Assembly (NCBI RefSeq): GCF_002234675.1
Contig: NC_019860.2
Location: forward strand, 11,096,586-11,160,585
Direction: 5' to 3'
DNA from: Oryzias latipes
Taxonomy: Eukaryota > Chordata > Actinopteri > Beloniformes > Adrianichthyidae
DNA: 64,000 nt
Of the stretch, positions 1 to 12,403 are shown in pieces. A model generated the notes under the pieces. The model saw only the letters and a program-made list of their open reading frames with translations, did no database searches and was not told the DNA's origin. Numbering within the stretch: position 1 is the stretch's first letter; every line of letters starts with the position of its first letter. Made by a program: the position numbers and the translations under genes.

Positions 1-3000
1 TTGATTGAGCTCAATGTCTGTTTGAGCTCCCGCACAAGTTCGTCCTGCAAACCAGGAAAGGTCAGTCATCTCTGACCTCACAGAGGCTGCTGCTGACCCA
101 AACGATGACTCACTCGGAGGACCGGGATTTCGTCTTCTTTGTGCGCCACCAGCAGGGGGAGCCCCGCCAGCGTCTTCTCCAGGTCTTTACCCAGAATCTT
201 CACTCCCTGAGACGTCGACACCTCCTTGTGTTTCTCATACTGACTCTGTAGAGAACAAACACACAAAAACCAGTTGCAGGCTCATCCACAGATCAGGATG
301 CAGGATGTCACCATCTCTACATTTCAGAATTAATATTTGATTTCAAATATGAACAAAACAAAGATTTTAAAAGAAATTTGTCCGAAACCCATTTGGGAAA
401 GTCCCGCATTAACCCTTACATTACTTACAGGAAACCTGTTTTTCTGACTCCACATTGTAGCAAAGCTGTAAAATTAGATGCTTCAAATCATAACAACCAA
501 AGAGCTGCTTTTATTTTGAAAAAAAAAAACCCAACAACAATAGATTTTTGGCATTTGTACCTTCACTCTGAGCTCCTTCAGTGGAGGAGGGAGCAGCAAG
601 CCTCGGATCTGTGTGACGATTGGTCCGTCCACCCCTGGAACGATAATGGTCTCTCCCTCCCGCAGACAGCCGTTAATCAGGATGACGTCTATGGTGGTTC
701 CCATGCCGGGCAGAGCTTTCACCTGAGCCCACAGACGCCATCAGTAGAGGGTGACAGAGCCCCAGTGGGGGCAGACAGACACTGGCGCTCACCTCCATGA
801 CTTGGGCGCGCAGCTCATCGCAGTGTGCTAGCCGGCGTGCCAGCATGGTCTGCGTGAGGTCGACCAGCAGCGCGATGAGGTTTCCCATCCCGTCGCCGCT
901 GTGGGCCGAAGTGGGGACCAGCGACACGAACGTCCGCGGGTCCTTGTTCTCGTAAAACAAGGCGGCGTTGAGACCCTGAGGAACGGCAACAAGAGAGGCT
1001 CAAACTTCTGAGGAGGAAGGACTCAACAGGACGTGGCGTGGCTAGACGATGAAGGACACCTGCTGAGCAAACTCCACTATGATGGCCTTGGTTCTCTCAT
1101 CAAACTCATCCTTGGTGTTCTTCTTCTGCTTCTTCAGCGTGGTCACCACGTCTGTTTCCGGACTCTTCTTCCAGTCGTACAATCGGTCAATCTGAGTGCA
1201 GAACAACAGAAATGTCAAACAACAAAGCGGAGAGGAGGAAGCTGCGGGTGCTGAGCAGCTGGGATCACCTTGTTAAGGGCGACGATAAAGGGACACTTCT
1301 TCTCCTTCAACAGGTTGATGGATTCCAGGGTCTGAGGCTCCAGACCATGCATGATGTCCACCACCAGGATGGCGATGTCACACAGGGAGCTTCCTCTGTT
1401 CCTCAGGTTACTGCAGAAAAAGACAGATAATTAGACGTGTCAACAAGAGCAGACAGACGGGTCAAAGAGGAGAGGCGGATGTTACCTGAAGGATTCGTGT
1501 CCCGGTGTGTCTATGATTAGCATACCGGGAATCCTGATGCTTTCTCGGAGAAACTGAACAAAAAAAGTTCAGGTAAAAAAAACATTAACACACATAACAA
1601 ATTATAAAAAAAAAGAGATAAAAGAGGTGTCGCACATTTTTAACCATCTTGGTTTGCTCTTCTATTGTTTCCTTTGGGACGTTTGTGGCTCCGATCTGCT
1701 GGGTGATTCCTCCAGCTTCACCATCCTGAACGTGGGTGTGCCGCAGCTGCACACAAACAAACAAGTCAGTAAGATACAGTGAAGATATATGTAAAGACAG
1801 TATCACTCAAGTAAAAAGAAAAACGATCTGCTAATCTTTGCCAGCAGTGTGTCAAGGTCTTGTGCAGAAAAATTGTTTTCTACATTCACATTGAACGCGA
1901 TTCGCCCTGTGAATTTGTGTCCATTGAGGAAAAAAAAAAAGACCAAATCTGAGTTTCTGGTTGGCTGACACAATGCAAATCTGAAGTTTGGAAACATTAA
2001 GCTCCAGTTCAAATGGAATGCTATGAATGTGGCAGGGGGGACCAGTTTAAATGAGGAAACCCTCACGTCCTACATGAGGCCTTCACCAGCAGGAGTACAT
2101 CCACTCAGCAATAGACTGCTGTCACAGCGCGACTCCACAGACAGACTGAAGAAATCTTTTGTCCCTCGGGCCATCAGTAACTACGTAAATGTTATTTCTT
2201 TAGCACCTTTCACAGACAGAAGTCACAAGGCGCTTCACAGGTTAAAACATAATTATCTGTATCAGGCAATACAACTCTCCAGCGAAGTATCTAAGAAGAA
2301 ATGTCTTTTAATTCATTTAACCCACTGATTTTTTTCTATTGATTTTTTTAAAATCTTTTGATGTTTAAACCGTTGACCTTTTTTTTGTTTTTAATGTGTG
2401 TCTTTTATGATTGTCAGCAGATGGCCATTTTAACATTTCCTCAGGAGTTATTAAAGACCCTATCTTTCTATATTATCTATATCTCTATCTAAACGTGTCG
2501 AGCGTGGCGGTCTAGCAGCAGTGTGTTTCGGACAGTGCGGCATGTGACAAATTCTGACGCGCTGGGAATATCTTACCACGCAAAGTTTCCAGAGTTCAAC
2601 TATCCAAACTTTAGCATAGAATTCACATCGCGCTAACCGATCAGGAACTCAGCTTTGAGTGGCAAATTCCCCACAAATCACAAACAGAGGACTTACAGCG
2701 AAAATCTGTAATAGCGCCAAGTGCTCAAAACGCTGTCGGACCCCTGACCGTGTCTGTACATTAAGATAGAAAGTGGACGGCACTGCTACACAGCTATCAG
2801 TCATTAAACCACAGCACAGAGACTGCCTTGCTGAGAGTGATGAATGACCTTTTAATGGCTGCAGACTCAGGAAAAATATTGATTTTAGTTCTTTTAGATC
2901 TCAGTGCAGCATTTGATACAGTTGACCACTCCATTGTATTACGCCTAAAATCTTGGGTTGGTTTTTCTGGCACAGTTTTTAACTGGTTTTATTCTTATTT

Positions 3001-6000
3001 ATCGGACATGTTTTTGTAATGTTTTCCTCACCAATTCCTTGCTCATCTAAGGTGAAAATGACATGTGGCGTTCCCCAGGGATCGGTGCTGGGACCTCTGT
3101 TATTTTCAATTTACATGTTACCACTGGGGGAGATAATACGCCGACATAACCTTAATTTATATTTTTATGCCGATGATACTCAACTTTACTTATCCTTTAA
3201 ACCTGGTGACCATGGTCTTTTAAAGAATCTCAATAGCTGCATTGCTGATATTAAAACCTGGATGGCCCAAAATTTTCTGCAGTTGAATATGGACAAAACG
3301 GATGTAATTATTTTTGGTTCAGTTGAGGCCCGAAATGGTGTGGCTCACAAATTGGAGTCTCTGTCTAAAAATGTTTCTTCAAGCTGCAGAAATCTGGGGG
3401 TGATATTTGTACCCATTTGAATTTGGAGACGCATGTTAAATCAGTTGTCAAATCTTGTTTCTTGCAACTACATAGGTTATACAGGATAAGCCCTCTCATA
3501 TCAAAAAAATGTCTTGAGATGGTGATTCACGCTTTTATTTTTTTCCCGTTTGGACTATTGTAATGCACTCTACACATGCCTTTCACAGCAGAGTGTGTAT
3601 CAACTCCAGTTAGTCCAAAATGCTTCCGCCAGACTCATAACCAGAACCAAAAGGAGAGACCACATCACTCCAGTTTTAGCGTCTTTGCACTGGCTCCCAG
3701 TCTGTTTTAGAATAGATTTTAAGATATTAATGATTGCTTTTAAAGCACTCTGTGGGCTGGCCCCTAAATATATAGCCGATCTCCTCATTCCTTACGTACC
3801 TGGTCGCAATCTTAGATCTTCGGCAAAAAGCCTTTTAACAATCCCACAATCTAGATTGAAGACCAGGGGTGACAGGGCCTTTGCTGTAAGAGCCCCAACA
3901 CTCTGGAACAGTCTCCCTGAAGAGATCAGGCTCGCTGAGTCCCTACCAGTATTTAAATCTCTTTTAAAAACCTACCTCTATAGGCATGCTTTTAATGATT
4001 TTACTGGTTCTTAAATTTAAACATTTGGTTTTATTGATTTCATTGATTTATCGATTTTATTGATTCTAACCACTATCACTTTTATTTCTCCATACTGGAA
4101 ACTGTTTTTAATACTGATTTTGTCTTAAATCACTTGTAAAGCACTTTGTAAGCTGGATTTCGAAAAGTGCTATATAAATAAAGTTTATTATTATTATTAT
4201 AAATAGTCAGAAATACCAAGAACCCTGTTACTGAAAGTCACTTTTCTCTGCCGATTCAGCATAATTTGCTAAACGGTTCAAGAGTTACGGTTTGTCAAAG
4301 AGATTAAGTGTCGCTGGCAACATCTCTGGTGTCAAAGGGCTAAATGTAAATGTCACATGGCAGAAATAGCAAAAACAACAACTTGAACTGTTATAACCCA
4401 CCTTGTCAAGAATTTTGGTCTTCCCCGTGTCCACGTGTCCGAGCACGCACACCACCGGCGCTCTCAGACGCTCCGTGTCGGTGTTCTTCAAGTTCTCGGC
4501 TCTACGTTTCTACAAGCAAACATCTGATAGTTTAGAAAGCAGGGAGAAGATGAGCTCTTCCTCATCCTCCTCAATTTCTGCGCCTCACCTCAATCCTCCT
4601 TTTGGCTCGGTCATAGAGCCGCTCCTCCTTCGTCCTCCCGTCGTCGTCCTCGCTCTCGCTGCTCTCGTCCTCGCTCACCACTTTTTTCTTGCTCTGAATC
4701 GCTGGCGGCGCCTCTTTCTCCGCATCCACGTCGTCTTCACTTTCGTCCTCGTCGTTGTCCTCTTCCTCCTCCTCTTCGTCCTCCTCGTCCTCCTCACTGG
4801 CTGGAGGCTGAGGCGGTCCAGTCGTCTCCTCCTTGACCTCAATGTGGACCTTCTTTAAATCTAACGAAAGATGACGGCACATTTATGGCCTGATGTTGCT
4901 CAGCCCACGTCAACGTCACTTTCTTTTTCCAAACATCTCAAACTCTAAATGTTTTTAAAAGGTTTCATGATTGAAAGTCTTTTAAAGTCGAATTTTGTTC
5001 GTTTCTGTATCACGTTAACACAGTGTTTGAAAACTCATTTTTCTGCTCTGGCTTTTAATCCAACATTAGACTATTGTTATTTTACTGTTTTTAACTCCCT
5101 ATATTTAATGTTTAAATGTGTTTTAGTGTCTTCTTTTATTTCTCGTGTTCAGCACTTTGAGTCAACTGCTGTTGTTTGAAAGTGCCATATAAATAAAGTT
5201 GAGTGTGTTCAGCATCAACATCAAAGGTTTGTTAAAGGCCACACACATCAGTAGCTTCGCGTTTCAAAATCTCACTTCATTAGTTTATTAACAGTGGATT
5301 ATTAGGAAAAATCAGGACTTGAAACTGGGGCAGTAGCGTAAAATGTGTCATGATGCATAAAAAAACTTGCAACATGCAAAAAAAAAACTTTAGTCGCCAC
5401 AAAGTTGTTAGTTTGACCTCCTTAAAAAAAACAATTAAAATAAAACAGAAATCTGGTTAAAAATCAAAGTTGTGTTTTACTTCAACACTTGCTGAAGACC
5501 TAACAAGTCAAGTACATCCAGAAATATGTCTACTGTGCTTGAGTAGGACTCGTTTGTTTATGGAATTGTCAAAAATGTCTACCACTGAGGGAAATTATGT
5601 CTATGAAGACTCTCATTCATCCAGATTGCTAGATTTAGCTTAACTAAGTTAAGTCCAGATGACAGCCCCTACACCTACTACTATGAAAAAAATTCAAAAA
5701 AATGATATTTTAAAAAATTGTATTGCTACCAGTAAAATAAACATAAAATGTAACAGCACATCTGACTACAATCTAATTATTACTATAATAAACAATAATA
5801 AGAAAGGAAGCAGCTCTTAAACTGACAAATGGTTTCGGTAAATATTCCTAAAATGGGGAGGGATCAACTACTAAAAGGCATTTAAAAGCTACTAATAAGA
5901 AATAACTCATAGTAAAAAAAAAAAAATTCCCCTAAACTACAAAATAAAAAATGAATAATGCAGTGAAAAACAAACAATCACAGCAGTTACTGCCTATGCC

Positions 6001-9000
6001 CAGAGTCAGTACTACATCGCGCAAACTTTCACAATAAAAGCACAAACAGAGCCCGAAAAGGGAGTCTGTACCTGCTTCCTGTCTGCTCCTTCTGTTCTTC
6101 ACTGTTTGTTTGTAAACAAAAGTAAACATATTATATCACTGCAACAGATGCTCACTGTCTGCTATGTCACTGTTGTTGGATTTGCTTCTTTTTGATGGGG
6201 TAGGATAACTACTAAAATGAAAGATATGCTCATTGACAAAATAGTGCACAAATTAGTACTTTAGGTGGAATTCTGCAAAAAATTAAATAAAATGATTACA
6301 ACTTTTAGTTTCAAGTTTAACATCTCTGTTGTGAATACGATTTGTCTTGGTTTGGAATAAGAACTTTCCTGTTACATTACTGTTACATAGATAGAGTCAC
6401 AAAACAGATTCAACAAAGCGCAGATGCGTACGGAGTCTCATTTATTTAACTAAAATAAAACTGAACTTTATTGATCCCGCAATGGGGAAATTACCTTGTT
6501 GACATAATTCTGGCGAAAAACATATAACAAATAATAATGACTGCAAGCTACAATGGCTCTGTTTGAATTCCCACCCTAACCCCTAACTACTAAAAAAAAC
6601 TATTTAGTGCGGCCCTATGTATTGCCCTGGATTTTAAAAGCAATTCGGACACCATGCTCACCATTTATTTATCTATTCAAAACAGCAGATATGACATCAT
6701 CGATTTCACAAAGTGAAATTCTAATTGATATGAGCATTCTGTGACGATTATTTACAGTATGAGTCCACTGTCTTCTGCAGATCAAAGGTTGACGGTTTAT
6801 TTAAACAAAAAAAACATTTTTTGGGGGCAAAAATGGTTCTAATGCAATGCATTGTGGTCCATATTCGCCAATCTAGTGAGCATGGATGGACACTGGTTTT
6901 TCGTAGAGACTTCTGGAAAATTTCCAGGTCACTCAATTTTGGAATTGTACACTATAAAATGGTGAAGGCACTATGTAGTGCACCTTATAGTGAGTAGGGA
7001 AGGAATTCGGACACAACCAATGTTTCATGATCGGACACGGCTAATATTCACATAAAAAAGCAGAGTATGCAACTATATTTATTAGGTATAAAAAAAGTCA
7101 ATGTCTGTCAAAAAAAAGGTGGATAATAAGAGGATAATGAAACAGAAACAGATAAGCAAACTCTGAGCTTCAGTAACTGGTAGCCTACTGTAGTGCTACA
7201 TGCACACTTGTTGAATCAATGTTTTGTGACCCCGTGACAGATTTTTGACAGTAATCTAACAGAAAAATGTTGGATTCAAAACAAAGAAAAGTTCAAAACA
7301 GACACGCCAAATATTGTATAAATATTCTTTTCCAGAGTGTGCAAAACTTTGTCTATGAGCATCCGTTTCATTTTGACAGTAATCTTACCTCATGCTTTTT
7401 ATTTCAAAGAAGTCGTGAAATCACAACAGAGTTCAATTTCCGTGGCTTTGTACCTTTTTCCTCGTCGCTGGCGAATTTCTCCCAGTTGTCTACGACAGCT
7501 TCGGGCTTCACCTCTGCAGAAACGGGACACTTTTTCAATGCTGACCTGTTGCTCTTTGCTCTTCCTCCTGCCCACAGTGAACCCTCACCTGGCTGTGGAG
7601 CTGGCACCGTCTCAGCCTCTGTTTCCATGGCGATGGGTTCTGGAGTCTCTGATGTTGGTGATGTTACAGTGGATGTTTCTGAGAAATAAAGAAATTTTAG
7701 ACATGAGTGGCTTTTATTGTTTTAGCTCCCGGAGCTGCAGAAAGGGGAGTTCCACCTTCAGGAGTATGGGTGTTGGGCTTCTTCCTCCTCTTGTCTCCGT
7801 AAACAGGTTTCTTCTTTGGCACTGTGTCTTTGGATGGCACTTCAACACCTGCACCCACAAACCAGAGACCTTCACACCAAGAAGTCTGTGACAGGAAACG
7901 GCATAATGCCACCTCCACACACCCTGAGCCTGCAGCATGGACAGCATGGCCTCAGCACGGAGCTTAGCTTCTTTCTGGGCCTTGGTCAGCAGCTTCCCCT
8001 CCTTCTTTAGCCGCTCTTTCCTTTCCTTCTCCTTCTGCTTCTTCTTCTCTTTTCTCTCCTGCTCCAGGCGCTCCTACAAAAGCAAACGTCAACTCAGCAA
8101 CATGGTTTGAAAAAAAAAAAAAAAGGCAGAGCATGAAGGAGGAGGTTCCTTGGTGTCTTACCTGTTCCTGCCGTTGCTTCTCCAGCTCCTCCAGCCTCTT
8201 CTGCCGCTCCTCTTCCTCTCTTTTCAGTCGCTCCTCCTCCTAAAAAAACATGTCAACAAAGCAGTTTTTCGGGGTAATCCGGCAGATCCCCTTCATTTTT
8301 AGAAAGCTCACCTCCTTCATCTTAGCCAGAGTCTCCTGCATGGCTTTCACTGTGGCCTTGCTGGGCCCCTTCTTTTTCTTCTCCTCCTCCTTTTCTCCCT
8401 TCTTTTTCTTCTTGTCCTTCTTTTTCTTTTCTCCCTCGCCCTCATCTGCTTGAAGACGGTAAGAAAACAGTTAAACTTATCCAAACTGGCGTCTTTAAGG
8501 AAAGATGTAAAGGTGATCTGATGATGTCACACCCTCTGCTGCTGGCTCCACCCCCTCCACCTCCTCTGGCACAGCTTCAGATGTGGCCTGAGGAGGCGTG
8601 GCCTCCACAGCCTTCGTCTCTGGCTCCTTTTTAGCCTCCACGTTGCCCTCTTTCTCTTTCTGCTTCTTCAGCTTCATCCTCTCTTCTTCCTTCTTTTTCT
8701 TTTCCCTCTCTTTCTTCTCCGCCTTCTTCTGGGCCGCCGTCTTCATTTTGAAACCCCCCGCCTCCTCGTCCTGCTCCTCCTCGTCCTCGCTCTCAGCCTT
8801 CGCTGCCTTCCCTTTGTTCTTCTTCTTCTTGTCCATTTTGAAGGCGAACTCCTCATCTTCTTCAGAGTCGTCTTCCTTCTGAGCTCCTTTCTTGACGTCT
8901 TTGTCCTCGGCGGGGTCTTCTTCCTCAGACACTGAGGCTTTTTTGCCTCCTTTCTTTCCTCCTTTCGTCTTGAGGCGAGAGCGGGAGCTGCTGTCATCGT

Positions 9001-12000
9001 CAGAGTCATCTGGGAGAGCGGCAGGAGGTGCCTGAAGGAGTGGAGAGGAGATCCTTAAAAACCCATTTAGCTAACAAAAAGATCTTTTTCGCCGGCGTAA
9101 CCCTTTAATTATACTGGACCGTTATTCTACATTCACACAGAACCTGATTTGCGTGGAAAATTCTCATCGTACGCCGTGCGGAGAATTTTCCTTCACCAAC
9201 AGCGTTTTGATGCACGTCAACTTGTCTGCTTAATACTAATCCAAAAGTGTTCATAGAGCTTCTGTCAAATGTTAGACGGGCTGCCGTCGGCTGTTGTGTA
9301 CATTTCACACAGCGTTGGAATGTTTCGCCACGCTGCTTTGCTGCAGGGCGTGCTTGCTGCTAGAAAAATCGCACGTGCTCGGTGCTTAAAACGCACCGCA
9401 GGACCTTCAGTCCCATTGGTAGGTTGACGTAACGTTGAAACCTAACACCTCCGCGGCGCAAATCGTGTTCAGCGTGAACGCAGCTTAACATTGAACTTTG
9501 ATCGGAGAGGCCACCTCTACCCTGTAGAAAACAACACAATCTTTGCAGAAAATCATGTTTCTGACTCTTTTACATCAACTGCTTCATGTTGTAACGATGT
9601 TCTATATAAATTAATAGAATTGCGTTTCAAATTTAAAGTATTTTTAAGGTCAATTTTATTTTATTTCCATTTTAACCACATTATAGCTTAAAACTGGTTT
9701 AACATATCTCTGATTGGTTAACCATTATTGTAAAAACAGAGAAATATGAATATCTGCATCATTAAACCATAAGATCTTAAATGATGAAGCAATTGCACAT
9801 TTGCATAGAGCAAAGGTTATTTTCATGTTTATGCACAAGAAATTTAGTCTGGGAAAAATAAAAGCTGATTATTTGATTACAACATAAGTGATGTGTATAG
9901 GTTTATTTTTTATTAATTTGTAAACAAAACCAAAAAAAGAGAGAAATTATTTACATCTAAATAAAATACTTTGAGCAAACATCAAATAATGAGATGAATT
10001 GATCTGCTGACCTTTTTGTCTTCTTCGTTCTTATCCTCGTTTGCGTCTTCAGCCTTCTCATCCTCAGGGCTGCCTCCACCCTTCTTGCCCTTCCTGGTTT
10101 TCTTCTTCTCTGGTCTGGGAGGCTCGAGAGCCTCTACATCTTCTGTGGTGTCTGTTTTCTACACACAAAACACCAAGAAGAAGTTTAGAGCTAGGGGGAG
10201 CAGGCCAACAATAAAACAAACAGGTCTTCTAGAAGGGCTCCTCCTGACCTTTCCTCCTTGTGTTTCCAAGGAGAGCTCCTCCAGCTCCTTCAGGATCTCA
10301 TCCTCGCTGCAGGAGGAGCACAGACACAGTCACACAAAACCCACAGCAGTCCGAAAAACAATCTGGAGAAGGCTCGGTGTCGTACTCAAACTCCTCCTTC
10401 TTGGCTCCTTTCTTCTTCTTCTTCCCTTTCTGCTCCTTTGCAGCTCCGGCTCCTTCAATTTCTGCCGCCAAAGCGTCGATGTCCACGCCGTCATCTTTGG
10501 CACTAAATCACCCCGAATGACACAGGTTACATGATCACAAGCCAGCCAGTCAAGTGGCTGAGGTGTTTCTTTGTGTCAGAGCAACAAGGCTCTGCTGACT
10601 CTCCACTTTCTTTTGTTTGGCAGATGGCATCAGACTCACATCACACACACACACAACTCTCTAAACCAAATGCTTTAACAGGTTTTTGTCACATTACAGA
10701 CATAAATCTGATGCTGAGGATTGTGTTAGAAAGGAGAGAATATATTTCCACTTTCTTCTGCTCTGCAGAGCAAAAAGGGAACCAACCGTTGTCTGATTTA
10801 TCGGAACACAACTGTCTGCAGAACAATCTATACATCCAATAAACACACACATAACTGGATTATCAAAGAAAATCATAAGTGACCTATACACAAGAAGATA
10901 CAAACAGATTTTAAAATGACAGACAGTAACATTGAATTATTATTATTTTTTTTTAGAGAAACCAGGGCTGATGAGCATCAGCTGTTATTACAGGAAGAAA
11001 GCCAAGCAAGCTTTTTTCCCCTTTCAAATTAAAAGTCAGCTTTAGATTTTAAATGCTGGACCAAAACCACAATAGCAACATTCTAAAAATCTGAAAAGCC
11101 CAAATAAAAAACAAAACGTTGTGCAACGCCGAGACTTTTTATCTCTGTAATTTATGGAAAGCAGTGGCCATGTTGCATCAAATCAAAATGCTACCTTTCT
11201 TATAAGTCTCTTTACTTTCTATATCGCTAGGGTGACAAATCGGTTGTCCTTTTATGGGATCCATGAGGTTCTATTATATTCTTTTCAACAGTTGTTTTGA
11301 GCAAAATAAAAACAAACTAAGTAAAAATAAACTCTAAAATGAAAAGGTGCATCTGAAATGTTTCAAATTGTATATAATGTCCAACACAATCAACCAAAGT
11401 TAGGTTGTTGTTTTTTTGTTCTTTTTACTAGGATAAAGTTTTTTGTAGAATAAATCTACAGGAGGAAAAATGCCAACTGGAAGTTATTTATACATTTTTT
11501 GTCACTCCATGAATACATTAAAATCATTAAGAAAATCCCTTTTAAAAATGTCCACCAACTTGTAAATCCCATTTCTTTGCAAATAAACACAATCAACTGG
11601 GTAAAAAAAAGAGAATTTTGTTTAAATAGCAATGTAGAAAAATAAAAACTTGAAATAGCATCTAAAGTGTACTCAAAATCATAACTTTTGCACACTAAAC
11701 AGAAGGTAAATGTTGATTACTTTGCTGTCATCAGCTGCTCAGGTGAGTCCGGCCTGATATGAGGGATCCGGCAGGTGAGCAGTGACATCATCCCACCGTG
11801 ATGGGTCAAAAACCAATGAGGCATTTCTAGCTAACAGATGGTTTCGCATATGTCTGTTTTAGCATCGTTTAAGTAACAAACTATCAGCAAAAAAATTATC
11901 AAATAATATTAAAAGCTTTTCTTTTTTTACTCTGTCAGGGAAAATTTTGTTTGATTCTTTTAGGACTTGTACAAAGCAGTGATGTAAAAGCCGGCTCTGA

Positions 12001-12403
12001 GAGGACGAATGTGGCTAACTTTGCCGCTGCTATGTTTTTATTTTGGCAAATATAACACCTATGAGACCAAACGTGTCAGTGGGAACACAGCGCGGACTTA
12101 ACGTTAACTCGGCTGAGCCAACGGAAGGCCCCATAGTGGTTGGATAACCCAACTTAAGCCGTTTGGCTTCTCTTAAAGCATCACCTGTGCTCACACCTCA
12201 CAAGTGCGACTCGTGGTTAGCATCTGCTAACTCAGGCGGTTGCTAAGCTAACAGCACAGGCTACAAAAAACGGGACTGTTCCGGCCGTATGGACGCTTTA
12301 CAGAAACTCTCTTAGGTCCGCATCAACGTGAACACCTGTTCTTTAGGGGCTGGCTGTGGTTTCGTTACCTGTCTTCTCCGGCTTTCTTCTGTTTCTTTCC
12401 CAT
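1..12403 (-). CDS. eif5b: eif5b, eukaryotic translation initiation factor 5B (5' 21 exons; truncated by window edge)
   Basis: eIF5B is the ribosome-dependent GTPase that joins the 60S subunit to the 48S initiation complex and positions initiator tRNA; it acts in the cytosol. Exons, 5' to 3': 12403-12369, 10502-10386, 10306-10249, 10158-10012, 9031-8533, 8445-8312, 8239-8162, 8073-7923, 7848-7756, 7678-7589, 7513-7454, 4860-4589, 4509-4402, 1746-1636, 1553-1486, 1410-1269, 1191-1060, 975-793, 722-561, 245-114, 44-1. Phases are consistent throughout, giving about 938 codons of a family that is about 1220 long; the GTPase-domain end, domains III-IV and stop lie left of base 1. The start [11 protein letters not shown] matches the vertebrate N-terminus. 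Residues 1-580 are the Lys/Glu-rich disordered region (blocks such as [18 protein letters not shown]). The G domain follows: G1 GHVDTGKT (602-609), G2 around [10 protein letters not shown] (626 on), G3 DTPGHE (666-671), G4 NKID (720-723, split between exons), G5 TSAH (787-790). Domain II begins near [12 protein letters not shown]. Identity is certain; a few exon borders are unverified. Confidence 0.97.
1990..2470 (+). mobile_element. LINE 3'-end relic in eif5b intron 13
   Basis: An open stretch includes [20 protein letters not shown] followed by RAISNYVN, the style of the C-terminus of fish LINE ORF2 proteins (a cysteine-free 'K-SF-P-AI' block). It is followed by an AT-rich tail with TATC repeats near 2470. 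The clade is not identified. Confidence 0.45.
2805..4200 (+). mobile_element. LINE-2-type retrotransposon, 5'-truncated and frameshifted
   Basis: Reverse-transcriptase blocks in order: [52 protein letters not shown] (catalytic YADD), [56 protein letters not shown]. At least two frame breaks occur (about 3018 and 3400-3550). The 3' end is GTGCTATATAAATAAAGTTT followed by an (ATT)n tail, the standard LINE-2 style tail. It sits in eif5b intron 13, antisense to the gene. Confidence 0.95.
4929..5206 (+). mobile_element. Second short LINE-2-type 3' end fragment
   Basis: Ends GAAAGTGCCATATAAATAAA, the same tail as the LINE at 2805-4200. Upstream CTCATTTTTCTGCTCTGGCT matches the end of the ORF. It lies in the next eif5b intron, same orientation. 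Confidence 0.7.
6558..7018. mobile_element. Terminal-inverted-repeat MITE (GAATTC ends) in eif5b intron
   Basis: The left end TTTGAATTCCCACCCTAACC and the right end, inverted, TGTCCGAATTCCTTCCCTAC are similar; inner TATTTAGTG / CACTATGTAGTG words also mirror. The central CAATGCATTGTGGTCCATAT and AATCTAGTGAGCATGGATGG recur at 63630-63878. No ORF. Confidence 0.6.
10503..12368. other. eif5b intron 1, no recognised feature
   Basis: An AT-rich 1.87-kb first intron. I see no exon, no repeat terminus I can name and no RNA gene. Confidence 0.45.

Noticed and set aside
2828-4014. Reverse-transcriptase-like open frames as possible host genes
   Set aside because: They are pieces of one frameshifted LINE with an (ATT)n tail inside an eif5b intron, not exons.
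8598-8882. Plus-strand open frame rich in Phe and Ser opposite eif5b exon 5
   Set aside because: It is the antisense shadow of a Lys/Glu-rich coding exon; AAG/GAG codons read backwards as CTT/CTC and give no stops. The same applies to 4403-4858, 7267-7689 and 10016-10534.
9040-9490. GC-richer segment in eif5b intron 4 with CGCCG and CACGTGC words as a possible enhancer or extra exon
   Set aside because: No phase-compatible splice pair or conserved peptide is seen; it looks like a decayed MITE (mirrored CATTCACACAGAACC and GTTCAGCGTGAACG near its ends), but too weak to list.
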